This document shows, one piece after another, positions 33,308-42,654 of a DNA stretch of 64,000 nt. Source of the DNA: Chitinophagaceae bacterium (GTDB taxonomy: Bacteria > Bacteroidota > Bacteroidia > Chitinophagales > Chitinophagaceae); contig JADJVB010000013.1 of NCBI GenBank assembly GCA_016710745.1, positions 516,001-580,000 of the forward strand, read 5' to 3'. The translations under genes and the position numbers were made by a program. Positions within the stretch are counted from its first letter, which is position 1; each line of letters begins with the position of its first letter. The notes under the pieces are model-generated. The model had not been told where the DNA came from. It searched no databases and worked only from the letters and a program-made list of their open reading frames with translations.

Positions 33308-33567
33308 GACGGTTCAATTTAAAATTTGAAAAAATGTTTGTCACTATAACTAATAGCAAAACTGTGCCAGAACAGCAGGAAGCCGGTTTTGATTTTGTTA
33401 AAACGAACGTATTACTAATATTCGTTTTTCGAAGGTTTAACGGGAAGTACTTTCTTATTCTTACTTTAACATTAAATTTGAGGACGAAACTTGCCAAAAT
33501 TGGGAACTTTCACAAAGTTAAATAAGAGGAACTTGGCCAGGTTGAGCAGCAGTTGTAAATTTATTAA

Positions 33568-34839
33568 ATGGAACAATACGGAAAGATTTTATTGTTTGCG
33601 ATGCCGGCCTTCCTGGTATTGGTATTGCTTGAAAAATGGTATGGCTGGTATAAAGGAAAAGATACGGTTCGCAATATGGATATGGTGAGTAGCCTAAGTT
33701 CGGGCGTTACCAATGTTACCAAAGACGTGTTGGGGCTTAGCATTGCCGTGTTGGGTTATAGCTGGCTGGTTGACAGGATCGCCGTTATACATATCCAGTC
33801 CGGGGTACTTACTTTCGTCGTTTCATTTATTGTGTTGGACTTCGCCGGATATTGGGTTCACCGCATCGATCACAAAATAAATTTTTTCTGGAATGCACAT
33901 ATTGTACACCACAGCAGTGAAGAGTTTAACCTGGCCTGTGCATTAAGACAAAGCGTTTCCACCTTTGTAAAATTGTTTTCTTTTTTACTGATACCGGCGG
34001 CTTTGCTGGGTGTGCCGGCATTGGTGATTGCCACCATTGCCCCCATACATTTATTTGCCCAGTTCTGGTATCACACCCAACATATCGGCAGGATGGGTTT
34101 TCTGGAAAAGATCATAGTAACACCATCGCATCACCGGGTACATCATGCTATCAACAAAGAATACCTCGATAAGAACCTCGGACAAATATTTATCTTTTGG
34201 GATAAACTGTTTGGTACCTTCCAGGAAGAACTGCCCGATGTGCCGCCCGTGTATGGTATTACACGACCGGTGCGCACCTGGAACCCCATCAAAATAAATT
34301 TTCAACACATGTGGTTGCTCATCAGGGATGCCTGGCGTGCAAAGAATTTCAAGGATAAATTAAGGATCTGGTTTATGCCAACCGGTTGGAGGCCGGCCGA
34401 TGTAGAAGAGAAATATCCGGTGTATAAGATTGAGGATGTGTATCATTTTGAAAAATACGATACCAAAACAACTACTTTTTTCTCGGCATGGATTTGGGTT
34501 CAACTGGTCATGCTTTTATTATTTGTAAGTTATTTTTTTGGAAACATTGCGACAATTGGCAGCCCGAACATGTTTATCTACGGGGGCTTTGTATTTATAT
34601 ATGTATATGCTTACAGCGAACTGATGGATGGGAACAGGTACGCCATGATTTGGGAAGTTTTAAAAGCGGCAATCGGAACCGGTATTATTTTTTACCTGGG
34701 CGATTGGTTCGGGGCCAATATATTTTATCCCTGGGTCAGCCATATATTGATCGCTTATTTTGTTTTATCGGTTGGCGTATCGGGTTGGTTTACTTTTTCA
34801 AAAGAAAGACAAACCAGCCGGCTAACAGCAGCTGCTTAA
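33568..34839 (+). CDS. Sterol desaturase/fatty acid hydroxylase superfamily membrane protein
   Basis: A 423-residue membrane protein with the di-iron histidine clusters of the superfamily: HRIDH (in YWVHRIDHKINFFW), HIVHHSSEEFN, and HHRVHHAIN. There are several transmembrane stretches around the clusters and three or four more in the C-terminal third (MLLLFVSYFFGNIATIGS, MFIYGGFVFIYVYAY, ILIAYFVLSVGVSGWF). Long bacterial members resemble alkylglycerol monooxygenase (TMEM195); the lipid substrate is unknown. It is on the opposite strand to the hydroxyproline genes and its stop lies 3 bases from the convergent semialdehyde dehydrogenase stop. Confidence 0.88.
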   Translation: MEQYGKILLFAMPAFLVLVLLEKWYGWYKGKDTVRNMDMVSSLSSGVTNVTKDVLGLSIAVLGYSWLVDRIAVIHIQSGVLTFVVSFIVLDFAGYWVHRIDHKINFFWNAHIVHHSSEEFNLACALRQSVSTFVKLFSFLLIPAALLGVPALVIATIAPIHLFAQFWYHTQHIGRMGFLEKIIVTPSHHRVHHAINKEYLDKNLGQIFIFWDKLFGTFQEELPDVPPVYGITRPVRTWNPIKINFQHMWLLIRDAWRAKNFKDKLRIWFMPTGWRPADVEEKYPVYKIEDVYHFEKYDTKTTTFFSAWIWVQLVMLLLFVSYFFGNIATIGSPNMFIYGGFVFIYVYAYSELMDGNRYAMIWEVLKAAIGTGIIFYLGDWFGANIFYPWVSHILIAYFVLSVGVSGWFTFSKERQTSRLTAAA

Positions 34840-34842
34840 TAC

Positions 34843-36348
34843 TTAAACAGCTGCTTTTGTGAGTTCATCATTAACCGTTCTCCATATCCCCAGGGGATTT
34901 TCGTCCTTTAGTTCATCCGGTAACAGCACATTGCTCCAGTTTTGAAAAGCAATAGGCCTGGCAAAACGCCTGATACCATCGGCGCCTACGGAGCCAAACC
35001 GGCTGTCGGTGGATGCCGGGAACGGCCCGCCATGATGCTGACTTAAACAAACTTCTACACCGGTGGGTACGCCGTTTAAAATAAAACGGCCGCAAATATT
35101 TTTTACAGCCTCAACCAATTTGTCATTTTCTGTAATGTCATTATCAGTTGCCATTAAAGTTGATGTTAGCTGTCCTTCCAGATTTTTTGCAACGGCAATC
35201 ATCTCGTTCATATCCTTACAGCGGATGATAATGGCGTAGGGGCCAAATACTTCCTGGTGTAAAACCGGGTTGTTTAAAAATGCCTGGCCGGTTGCCGTAG
35301 CAATGGTTGGTATACCGGCTAACTTGGGTAAAGTTTCGGATCCTTGTAAATATTCGCTTTCAGCAACCAGGTGAACTTCCTCCTGCAACAACGCATTGCC
35401 TTTATTTTTTTTATAATTTTCTGTAATGCCCTGGTGCAGCATCAATGCCGGCTCAATTTTTTGAATGGCTTTTCCCAGATCATGAATGAAAGTTTTTAAA
35501 GCTTCGCTTTCGATGCCGATGATTATTCCGGGGTTGGTACAGAATTGGCCAACACCCAAGGTGATTGAACCCGCATATTGTTGAGCGATCTCTGAGGCAC
35601 CTGTATCTAATTTTTCAGGCATCAAAAAAACCGGGTTAACACTGCCCATCTCCGAAAAAACCGGAATGGGTTCTTTACGTTGATTACCCCAATCGAATAG
35701 TTGTTTACCGCCAAGATAAGAACCGGTAAAACCAACGGCTTTGGTATGCGGGTGCATAACCAATGCTTTGCCTACTTCAAAACTGGTACCATGTACATGT
35801 GTAAAAATTCCCTTGGGCATATTGCATTTATCCGCAGCAGTTAAAATGGCTTTCGCTACCATCTCCGATGTTTCGGCATGTGCCGGATGTGCTTTAACGA
35901 TCACCGGGCAACCCGCCGCGAAGGCACAGGCAGTATCGCCACCGGCAGTAGAATAAGCAAAAGGAAAATTGCTGGCACCAAAAACAACTACCGGGCCAAG
36001 CGGTACCAGCATTTTACGGATGTCAGGTTTAGGCGGTGTTTTATCGGCAATCGCGGTATCAATTCTGGCATCCAGCCAGGTTCCTCTTTCGCAGGCTTCG
36101 GCATAACTGTTTAGTTGAAAAATGGTTCTCGCTCTTTCGCCTCGCATACGGGCTTCGGGTAAATGCGATTCCCGCATCACGGTTTGAATCAATTCATCAC
36201 CTGCATTTTCCAATTCAATGGCAATGGCTTTCATAAAAGCAGCGCGCTGCGCTAAAGAAAACTTTCGGTAAATATGAAATGCCTCCCATGCCTGTTGCAT
36301 GGCCGTTTCAATTTCTTCATTTGTAAAATCCTGATAACTCATAGTCAA
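34843..36348 (-). CDS. 2-oxoglutarate semialdehyde dehydrogenase (aldehyde dehydrogenase, NADP+)
   Basis: A 501-residue ALDH of the KGSADH type. Visible are VVFGASNFPFAYSTAGGDTA, CPVIVKAHPAHAETS (lysine contacting cofactor), GFTGSYLGGKQLFD, FSEMGSVNPVFL (base glutamate), the nucleophile C270 in GVGQFCTNPGII, and the LHQEVFGPYAIII region. It oxidises 2,5-dioxopentanoate to 2-oxoglutarate, the last step of hydroxyproline breakdown and also of some sugar-acid pathways. It follows the deaminase gene by 51 bases on the same strand, which fits the hydroxyproline route. Confidence 0.91.
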   Translation of the reverse strand: MTMSYQDFTNEEIETAMQQAWEAFHIYRKFSLAQRAAFMKAIAIELENAGDELIQTVMRESHLPEARMRGERARTIFQLNSYAEACERGTWLDARIDTAIADKTPPKPDIRKMLVPLGPVVVFGASNFPFAYSTAGGDTACAFAAGCPVIVKAHPAHAETSEMVAKAILTAADKCNMPKGIFTHVHGTSFEVGKALVMHPHTKAVGFTGSYLGGKQLFDWGNQRKEPIPVFSEMGSVNPVFLMPEKLDTGASEIAQQYAGSITLGVGQFCTNPGIIIGIESEALKTFIHDLGKAIQKIEPALMLHQGITENYKKNKGNALLQEEVHLVAESEYLQGSETLPKLAGIPTIATATGQAFLNNPVLHQEVFGPYAIIIRCKDMNEMIAVAKNLEGQLTSTLMATDNDITENDKLVEAVKNICGRFILNGVPTGVEVCLSQHHGGPFPASTDSRFGSVGADGIRRFARPIAFQNWSNVLLPDELKDENPLGIWRTVNDELTKAAV

Positions 36349-36399
36349 CTATTTAATCTTTAAGTATGTATGACTTCAATCTTCAAACGCCTGACTCAT

Positions 36400-37290
36400 T
36401 CACGGCCTTGTTGCCATGCCATCATTTATTACTTTCAAAATATCCTCTCTTTCTTTTCCTACCAAAGTCAGTCTTGGTGCCCGCACATATTCCGAGCCAA
36501 TACCAACCTGAGTTTCTGCCAGTTTAATGTATTGCACCAGTTTCGGGTGAATATCGAGCTCCAGCAAAGGCATAAACCAGCGGTATATTTTTGTGGCTTC
36601 GGCAATCTTCCCGGCCTTTACCAGGTTAAAAATATCAACTGTTTCTTTCGGAAACGCACAAACCAATCCTGCCACCCAGCCATCAGCACCCAAACATAAC
36701 TCTTCCATAGCAAGTGTATCTACCCCGCACAGAATTTTGTATCGATCTCCAAATCTGTTGATCATCCGGGTAACATTGGTTACATCACGGGTACTTTCTT
36801 TTACTGCCGTGATATTATTGCAGGATCGTAATTCATCAAACATATCAAGTGTTACCTCAATTTTATAATCAACCGGGTTATTGTATATCATTACGGGCAG
36901 ATCGGTGGAATTGGCCACGGTTTTAAAATAAGTCACCGTTTCCCGGTGATCGCTTTTATACCGCATGGGCGGAAGTATCATAATTCCTTTTGCTCCCCAG
37001 GCTGTTGCATATTCGGCCTGCTGCAACGCTTCTTTGGTGCTTCCTTCGGCAATATTCAAAACTACAGGTACTTTACCTGCACATTTTTCAACCGCAAATT
37101 TTACCAGTTCTTCTTTTTCGTCGGTGGTTAAAACACTGGCTTCTCCAAGCGTACCGCCCAACACAATGCCGGTAACGCCCGCATCGAGTTGGGCGATTAA
37201 ATTTTTTTCAAAAAGAGGAAGATCCAATTTGTCATCTGCTGTAAATTTTGTGGTAAGTGCAGGAAATACGCCGGTCCAGTTGATACTCAT
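36400..37290 (-). CDS. DapA-family lyase, likely 1-pyrroline-4-hydroxy-2-carboxylate deaminase
   Basis: The start is placed at 37290 (MSINWTGVFPALTTKF), because the 15 residues added by the upstream start at 37335 do not fit the family; this leaves 296 residues. It has the dihydrodipicolinate-synthase fold: GVTGIVLGGTLGEASVL, DLPVMIYNNPVDY with the catalytic tyrosine, and the Schiff-base lysine K164 in ITAVKESTRDV. In this gene neighbourhood it most likely deaminates 1-pyrroline-4-hydroxy-2-carboxylate to 2-oxoglutarate semialdehyde. True DapA cannot be fully excluded, but lysine biosynthesis genes are absent here. Confidence 0.86.
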   Translation of the reverse strand: MSINWTGVFPALTTKFTADDKLDLPLFEKNLIAQLDAGVTGIVLGGTLGEASVLTTDEKEELVKFAVEKCAGKVPVVLNIAEGSTKEALQQAEYATAWGAKGIMILPPMRYKSDHRETVTYFKTVANSTDLPVMIYNNPVDYKIEVTLDMFDELRSCNNITAVKESTRDVTNVTRMINRFGDRYKILCGVDTLAMEELCLGADGWVAGLVCAFPKETVDIFNLVKAGKIAEATKIYRWFMPLLELDIHPKLVQYIKLAETQVGIGSEYVRAPRLTLVGKEREDILKVINDGMATRP

Positions 37291-37395
37291 AAACTTATTT
37301 TTGTGCAAACTACAAAAGCTGGGATACTTTGCCAAAGAATAGCCTGGCTATACTGATTTTATTATGGTGGTTGATCGAATATCTTTTAATGGGTA

Positions 37396-37426
37396 TTTGT
37401 ATTTGGGAGACGTCGGTATATATTTG
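37396..37426 (+). promoter_or_regulatory. Bacteroidota consensus promoter
   Basis: TTTG (37396-37399), exactly 19 bases, then TATATTTG (37419-37426): a full match to the TTTG-N19-TAnnTTTG promoter, 16 bases before the start codon at 37443. Confidence 0.75.
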
Positions 37427-37442
37427 TGCATAAATATATTAT

Positions 37443-38198
37443 ATGAAGTATCTGTTTTTGATGGCCTGCCTGTTTTCTGTGGTAGCCGTTTTTTCGCAGC
37501 CTTCGCAGAAGGAAATAAAAAAGTTTAAGATCAGCGAGGTTAGGGAAGAAGAGATTTATATTGAAGATAGCATCGTTAATGTAACGGAGACCTGGTATGA
37601 TAACCAGGGATACGATACCGCCTGGGTTTATGGCAGATCAAAATACCGTGCATCATATCAATTTGATAAGATGAACCGGGTTGAGAAGAAAACCGTGTAC
37701 GATGCTTTGGGCTTCGAATCCTCAAACCGCCGTTATGCCTATTACCCAAATGGCAGTTACCGGATAGATTTTTGGTATGTATTGGGCTACGATGCGGAAT
37801 ACGAAGTTTATGATAGTTTAAACCGCCTCGAAAAAAAACAATTGAAAGAAGGGTATAAATTATTTTATGATTACGACAATAAAAACCGCCTGATTTCTGT
37901 GATGTCTATGCGCAGACCTTCTGTGAAAGCAAAGCTGATTCATTTGCTGTACACGTATAACGGTAAAGGAAATCTTGAAAAGGAAATCAGTAAAGGGGAC
38001 GAAAAATGGGAGCGGTATTATACCCACAATGCGAAAGGCCAAATAATAAAGATCGTACGGAGCGGCGAAATAAGATCGGTGTGCGAGTATGTGTATGATA
38101 ACAAAGGATTGATCTCGAAAATCACAGAATTTCAAACAGGTAATAGTGGAAAGAAAACCACCATAACTACTTCTTATAACTACGTATTTCGAAAATAA
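37443..38198 (+). CDS. Secreted protein with YD/RHS-like repeats
   Basis: A 251-residue protein with a signal peptide (MKYLFLMACLFSVVAVFSQ). The mature part contains short repeats of the type found in toxin-complex YD/RHS shells and similar secreted proteins: YQFDKMNRVEKKTVYDALGF, YEVYDSLNRLEKKQLKEGYK, YDYDNKNRLISVMS, YTYNGKGNLEKEISKGDE, YTHNAKGQIIKIVRSGE and YVYDNKGLISKITEF. Six copies follow one another at about 20-30 residue spacing. No enzyme domain is present and the function is unknown. It has its own consensus promoter. Confidence 0.75.
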   Translation: MKYLFLMACLFSVVAVFSQPSQKEIKKFKISEVREEEIYIEDSIVNVTETWYDNQGYDTAWVYGRSKYRASYQFDKMNRVEKKTVYDALGFESSNRRYAYYPNGSYRIDFWYVLGYDAEYEVYDSLNRLEKKQLKEGYKLFYDYDNKNRLISVMSMRRPSVKAKLIHLLYTYNGKGNLEKEISKGDEKWERYYTHNAKGQIIKIVRSGEIRSVCEYVYDNKGLISKITEFQTGNSGKKTTITTSYNYVFRK

Positions 38199-38453
38199 CT
38201 GGATTTTATCGAACAGCAGCAGCATGCCATTTGCTAATGCTGATTTTCATTTTGTTTAAGCTGTAAACGATTTTTTGTTAAATTATCTAACAAAAGCAGC
38301 TATCTCCTCAATCTTATTTATGAACGAATCGATCGATATTGATAAGTAGTGCATAGAAACTAAGGTAATATTCAATAGCATTACCTGGTTTGACTTTTAT
38401 TGATTAATTTGCTTTATTTGAGAACTTAATTTCTTTCATTTAAATAAAAATTA

Positions 38454-41400
38454 ATGATGCATTTATTTACCCGCCTTTTTAAGATTGCCTTGTTATTGTT
38501 TTTTCCGGTTTGTTTATCGGCACAGGCAACTCAGGATTATAACATCCTGTTGCATTCGGGAAAATTTATTCCTGAAGAGAATATCAGCACGGTTACTAAA
38601 TCGGCAACAGTTTTTGAGCAAAGTCTTTTTAAAGACAAATACTATGTAGTTATTCAATTTAAATCTTTGCCAACACAGCAGCAAAAAGACGACCTCAAAG
38701 CTGTTGGAATTGAGTTAATCGACTATATACCTAACCATGCCTATACGGCCGCTGTGTCTGCAGGAATTAACATGGCAGACTTTAAATCACCCTTGTTCAG
38801 GGCCGTGTTTCAGTTTAAGCCGGCCGATAAGACTGTACCCATGATTATAAACGGTGAAGTTGTTCCCCATGCCGTTAAGCAGGCAGGAACTGTGGATCTA
38901 ACCATCATCACGTATGAGAAACTGTCGCAGTTTCAGATCGGCCGGTCACTGCAGTCGATAGGCGCTTCCATAGTAGAAGATATGCCGGTGTTCAGAACTT
39001 TTGTGGTTCGCCTGCCAAAGGCCAATATGCAACAATTGATTGCAATGCCCTTTGTGCAATGGGCCGAGTTTATCGACCCGCCTAACCAATTGGAGAATAC
39101 ATTAGGAAGAACCTTACACCGGGTTAGTATATTAAATGATGGGGTGCGAAATTTAAAAGGCGACGGGGTAAATGTTGGTATCTGGGATGAAGGTGCAATA
39201 GGCGCGCATCTTGATTTTAGCTATGCCGGCCGGGTAACACAGGTGGAAGCCAGCGCCGTAAGTACCCATTCAACGCACTGCTCCGGAACCATTTTAGGGC
39301 GTGGACTTCTGAACCCTACGGCAAGGGGAATGGCGCCCAATGCGAGTTTATTCTCTTACAATTTTAGCGGTAATATTCAAAATGAAATGGCCGTCGGCAT
39401 TCCTGCAAATAACCTCGTGGTAAGTAGTCACTCTTACGGTAGTACGCAAACCTGTGGGTTAAACGGAGCAGGGGTGGTGTATTCTGCCACCGCCAGAAAT
39501 ACGGATATCAACCTGAATAATTTCCCTTTTCATTTACATTGTCATTCTGCGGGCAATTCTCAGGGAGCTTGTGCCGGAGGTTGGTCAACGATCACGGCAA
39601 GCGGGAAACCTGCAAAGAACAATATCCTGGTGGCCAATATTACCACCGCCGAAGTTTTATCGGGGAGTAGTAGTTGCGGACCGGTGCAGGATGGAAGGGT
39701 AAAACCCGAGATCAGTGCTTTTGGTACCAGTGTTTTTTCAACGTATCCAAATAATGCCTATGCTACCATTTCAGGCACATCCATGGCGACTCCGGGTATT
39801 GCCGGTTCGGTAACTTTATTGGTGCAGCGGTACAAGCAATTAAATGCAAATGCATTGCCTCCTTCAACGTTGATTAAAAACACCATCTTAAATACGGCCC
39901 ATGACCTGGGAAATCCGGGTCCGGATTATCGTTACGGCTATGGCCGGATCAATGCTTTGGAAGCAGTTAAGATTTTGGAAACCAATCGTTACGTGTTAAG
40001 CACGATCACTACCGGGAATACCAATAATATGAATATCACGGTTCCGGCAGGAGCAGCCCGTCTGCGGGTAATGCTTACCTGGAACGATCCGGCTGGAGCT
40101 GCCAATGCTAATCCGGCACTGGTGAATAATTTAGATCTTTCGGTTATTAACGGAGCTACTACTACGTTGCCCTGGACCCTCGATCCCAATAATCCGGGAA
40201 CCAATGCCGTTAGAGGCGTGGATGTGGTGAGTAATATTGAACAGGTAACGATCGACAATCCGGCCGCCGGAACCTACACGCTGCGGGTAAATGGCCTTGC
40301 CGTACCGATCGGACCATCACAGGATTATGCACTAACCTGGAGTGTGGATATGCCATATATTGAAGTACTTTATCCAAACGGGAATGAGAAATTCAATCCG
40401 TCTTCCAACGAAACCATCACCTGGAATAGCGCCGGTGTAACCGGTAGTCAAACGGTAGAATATTCCTTGAATGGAGGAACGAGCTGGACTACCATTTCAT
40501 CAAGTGTTGGTGCATCAACTACCCGTTTGGTATGGTCTGTTCCAGCAGCCAATACATCAATGGCTTTGGTAAGGATTTCGAGCGGGGCTTTAACTGATCA
40601 AAGTGATGCGAATTTTAAAATACTGGGAACCACCACCGGTTTATCGGGTTCCGGAGTTAGCTGTAATGCAGGGGAAGTAATTTTTAACTGGACGGCAACT
40701 GCCAATGCTACGCATTATGATCTGATGAAACTGAATGCAACCACAGGTTATTTTGAAGCCATGGCAAGCAATGTAACCGGCACCACCTACACGGCAACAG
40801 GCTTGCCGCCTAATACCAGTATGTGGTTTATCATTATCGCAAAAAATAATACCACCGGTGCAGAAGCGGAACGATCACTGGCGATCAATGTTACCGTGTC
40901 AAACGGCGGCGGTGGTTTACCAACACCCGGAGCCATTACCGGACAAAACGCAATTTGTGGTACGCCGGGTAATGTGCCTTATTCGGTTGGTGCTGTTTCG
41001 GGAGCAACATCCTATATCTGGACGGCCCCTCCGGGCGCCGTGATCGCCAGTGGACAGGGAACTACCAATATCGCCGTTAACTATCCCGGCGGCAGCACCA
41101 GTGGAAACGTGAGTGTGGCTGCAAGTAATGGCACCTGTACCACATCGCCTTCGGTATTGGCCGTAACTGTTGGTACTTCAGCAGTTGCACAACCAACATC
41201 GGGTGGTGATCAATTACAAACCGTATGTTCGGGCGGTGCCATTCCAACCCTAACGGCTACGGCTACCGTGCCTGCGGGTCATTCGGTTGTTTGGTATAAT
41301 GCGGCAACGGGAGGTTCTGTTGTTGCAAGTCCAACCTTAAACTCGGTTGGCACCGTAACCTATTATGCGGCCAGCAAAAACAATACAACAGGTTGCGAGA

Positions 41401-42383
41401 GTGCAACACGAACAGCAGTTGCACTAACGATTAATACGGTACCTGGTGCAACCGCTTCTGCCGCAGGGCCAACTACTTTTTGCCAGGGAGCAAATGTTGT
41501 ACTAACAGCCAGCGCAGGCACAATATATAATTGGAGTAATGGCGCAACAACGCAGGCGATAACGGTTACCACGTCGGGATCGTATACCTGCACCGTTACA
41601 ACAGCAAACTGCACCAGCACAACAACGGCCATTGTGGTAACTGTTAATCCAAAACCAACGGCTTCGGTTACTGCCGGCGGACCTACCGCAGTTTGTCAGC
41701 CTAATACGGTTTTGCTCACCGCTTCGGCAGGCAATAGCTGGTTATGGAGTAATGGCGCAACAACGCAGTCAATTACGGTTTCAACAACAGCTAATTATTC
41801 GGTTGTGGTAACCAATGCCAGTGGTTGTGCATCCGATGCGTCTGCTGCCATTCCGGTAACTATAAGCCCGCAGCCGGTTGTCGCTATTTCTGCATCTCCT
41901 TATACCAGGTTATTACCCGGACTGAAAACTACCCTTACTGCAAATGTAACGCCCCCGGGTACCTATAATTATGTATGGATGAAAAACGGCAGTGCAGTAG
42001 CGGGTGCTACAGGACCTACATTGGAAGTTGATCTTGATAAACTGGGCAGTTATTCGGTAATGGTTACCAACGCGGGCAATTGCAGCAATACATCTGCCCT
42101 GGTAAATATTTCGGATTCGGCATCAACCAAACTGTTTATTCTGCCTAATCCAAATAACGGCAGGTTCGACGTGATCTACCACAGTGTTTCCGCTACCAAT
42201 ACGCATACACTAAGAATTTTCGACGCTAAAGGAGCTTTGGCTTACAGCAATGAATTCCTGATCACAGGTCCTTATCAGCGCATGGGAGTTGATATGAGAG
42301 GAAATGGAAGCGGCACGTATATCGTTGCTTTGTTCAATGCCAACGGCGAAAGGGTGGCTACCGGAAAAGTGGTTATTCAGTAG
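38454..42383 (+). CDS. Secreted S8 (subtilisin-family) protease with T9SS sorting domain
   Basis: A 1309-residue secreted serine protease. After a signal peptide (FKIALLLFFPVCLSAQA) and a propeptide-like region, the catalytic triad is D245 (VGIWDEGAIG), H272 (THSTHCSGTILG) and S443 (ISGTSMATPGIAG). A beta-sandwich (about 505-630) follows, then fibronectin-III, PKD and Ig-like modules, including two tandem Ig-like units with the shared core WSNGATTQ(A/S)ITV. The final 80 residues (LFILPNPNNGRFDVIYHS ... VATGKVVIQ) are a type A T9SS sorting domain, so it is exported by type IX secretion and probably surface-attached. A paired M4 protease follows; both probably digest extracellular protein. Confidence 0.92.
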   Translation: MMHLFTRLFKIALLLFFPVCLSAQATQDYNILLHSGKFIPEENISTVTKSATVFEQSLFKDKYYVVIQFKSLPTQQQKDDLKAVGIELIDYIPNHAYTAAVSAGINMADFKSPLFRAVFQFKPADKTVPMIINGEVVPHAVKQAGTVDLTIITYEKLSQFQIGRSLQSIGASIVEDMPVFRTFVVRLPKANMQQLIAMPFVQWAEFIDPPNQLENTLGRTLHRVSILNDGVRNLKGDGVNVGIWDEGAIGAHLDFSYAGRVTQVEASAVSTHSTHCSGTILGRGLLNPTARGMAPNASLFSYNFSGNIQNEMAVGIPANNLVVSSHSYGSTQTCGLNGAGVVYSATARNTDINLNNFPFHLHCHSAGNSQGACAGGWSTITASGKPAKNNILVANITTAEVLSGSSSCGPVQDGRVKPEISAFGTSVFSTYPNNAYATISGTSMATPGIAGSVTLLVQRYKQLNANALPPSTLIKNTILNTAHDLGNPGPDYRYGYGRINALEAVKILETNRYVLSTITTGNTNNMNITVPAGAARLRVMLTWNDPAGAANANPALVNNLDLSVINGATTTLPWTLDPNNPGTNAVRGVDVVSNIEQVTIDNPAAGTYTLRVNGLAVPIGPSQDYALTWSVDMPYIEVLYPNGNEKFNPSSNETITWNSAGVTGSQTVEYSLNGGTSWTTISSSVGASTTRLVWSVPAANTSMALVRISSGALTDQSDANFKILGTTTGLSGSGVSCNAGEVIFNWTATANATHYDLMKLNATTGYFEAMASNVTGTTYTATGLPPNTSMWFIIIAKNNTTGAEAERSLAINVTVSNGGGGLPTPGAITGQNAICGTPGNVPYSVGAVSGATSYIWTAPPGAVIASGQGTTNIAVNYPGGSTSGNVSVAASNGTCTTSPSVLAVTVGTSAVAQPTSGGDQLQTVCSGGAIPTLTATATVPAGHSVVWYNAATGGSVVASPTLNSVGTVTYYAASKNNTTGCESATRTAVALTINTVPGATASAAGPTTFCQGANVVLTASAGTIYNWSNGATTQAITVTTSGSYTCTVTTANCTSTTTAIVVTVNPKPTASVTAGGPTAVCQPNTVLLTASAGNSWLWSNGATTQSITVSTTANYSVVVTNASGCASDASAAIPVTISPQPVVAISASPYTRLLPGLKTTLTANVTPPGTYNYVWMKNGSAVAGATGPTLEVDLDKLGSYSVMVTNAGNCSNTSALVNISDSASTKLFILPNPNNGRFDVIYHSVSATNTHTLRIFDAKGALAYSNEFLITGPYQRMGVDMRGNGSGTYIVALFNANGERVATGKVVIQ

Positions 42384-42403
42384 TAAGATCATTTAATATT
42401 TTC

Positions 42404-42437
42404 AAAGTGACTACCAGCAGGTAGTCACTTTTTTTTT
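42404..42437 (+). terminator. Rho-independent terminator of the S8 protease gene
   Basis: AAAGTGACTACC, loop AGCA, GGTAGTCACTTT, then a T run: a perfect 12-base-pair stem 20 bases after the stop codon. Confidence 0.92.
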
Positions 42438-42552
42438 ACCCGCCGGTCTATAAAACGAAGATTGACCGAATCGGGTATTACGGATATTATATCAGTTATA
42501 AATCGAATCCATTCGTCTGTTCATTGGATTAAAATACGCTGAATACAACTGA

Positions 42553-42560
42553 TAAATTTG
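42553..42560 (+). promoter_or_regulatory. Putative -7 box for the M4 protease gene
   Basis: TAAATTTG matches TAnnTTTG and would give a leader of about 85-90 bases before the ATG at 42655. No good -33 box at the standard spacing. Confidence 0.4.
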
Positions 42561-42654
42561 TTTTGCCGTTGATCTTTTCCTTTGTTTTTCAACTGCATTT
42601 TTTCAATATCCTCCCGAAACCTGCTCTTTTTTTGAAAACTTTAAAACGTTAAAA

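Noticed and set aside
38220..38242. Terminator after the YD-repeat protein gene
   Set aside because: CAGCAT/ATGCTG gives only six base pairs with an 11-base loop and a poor T run.
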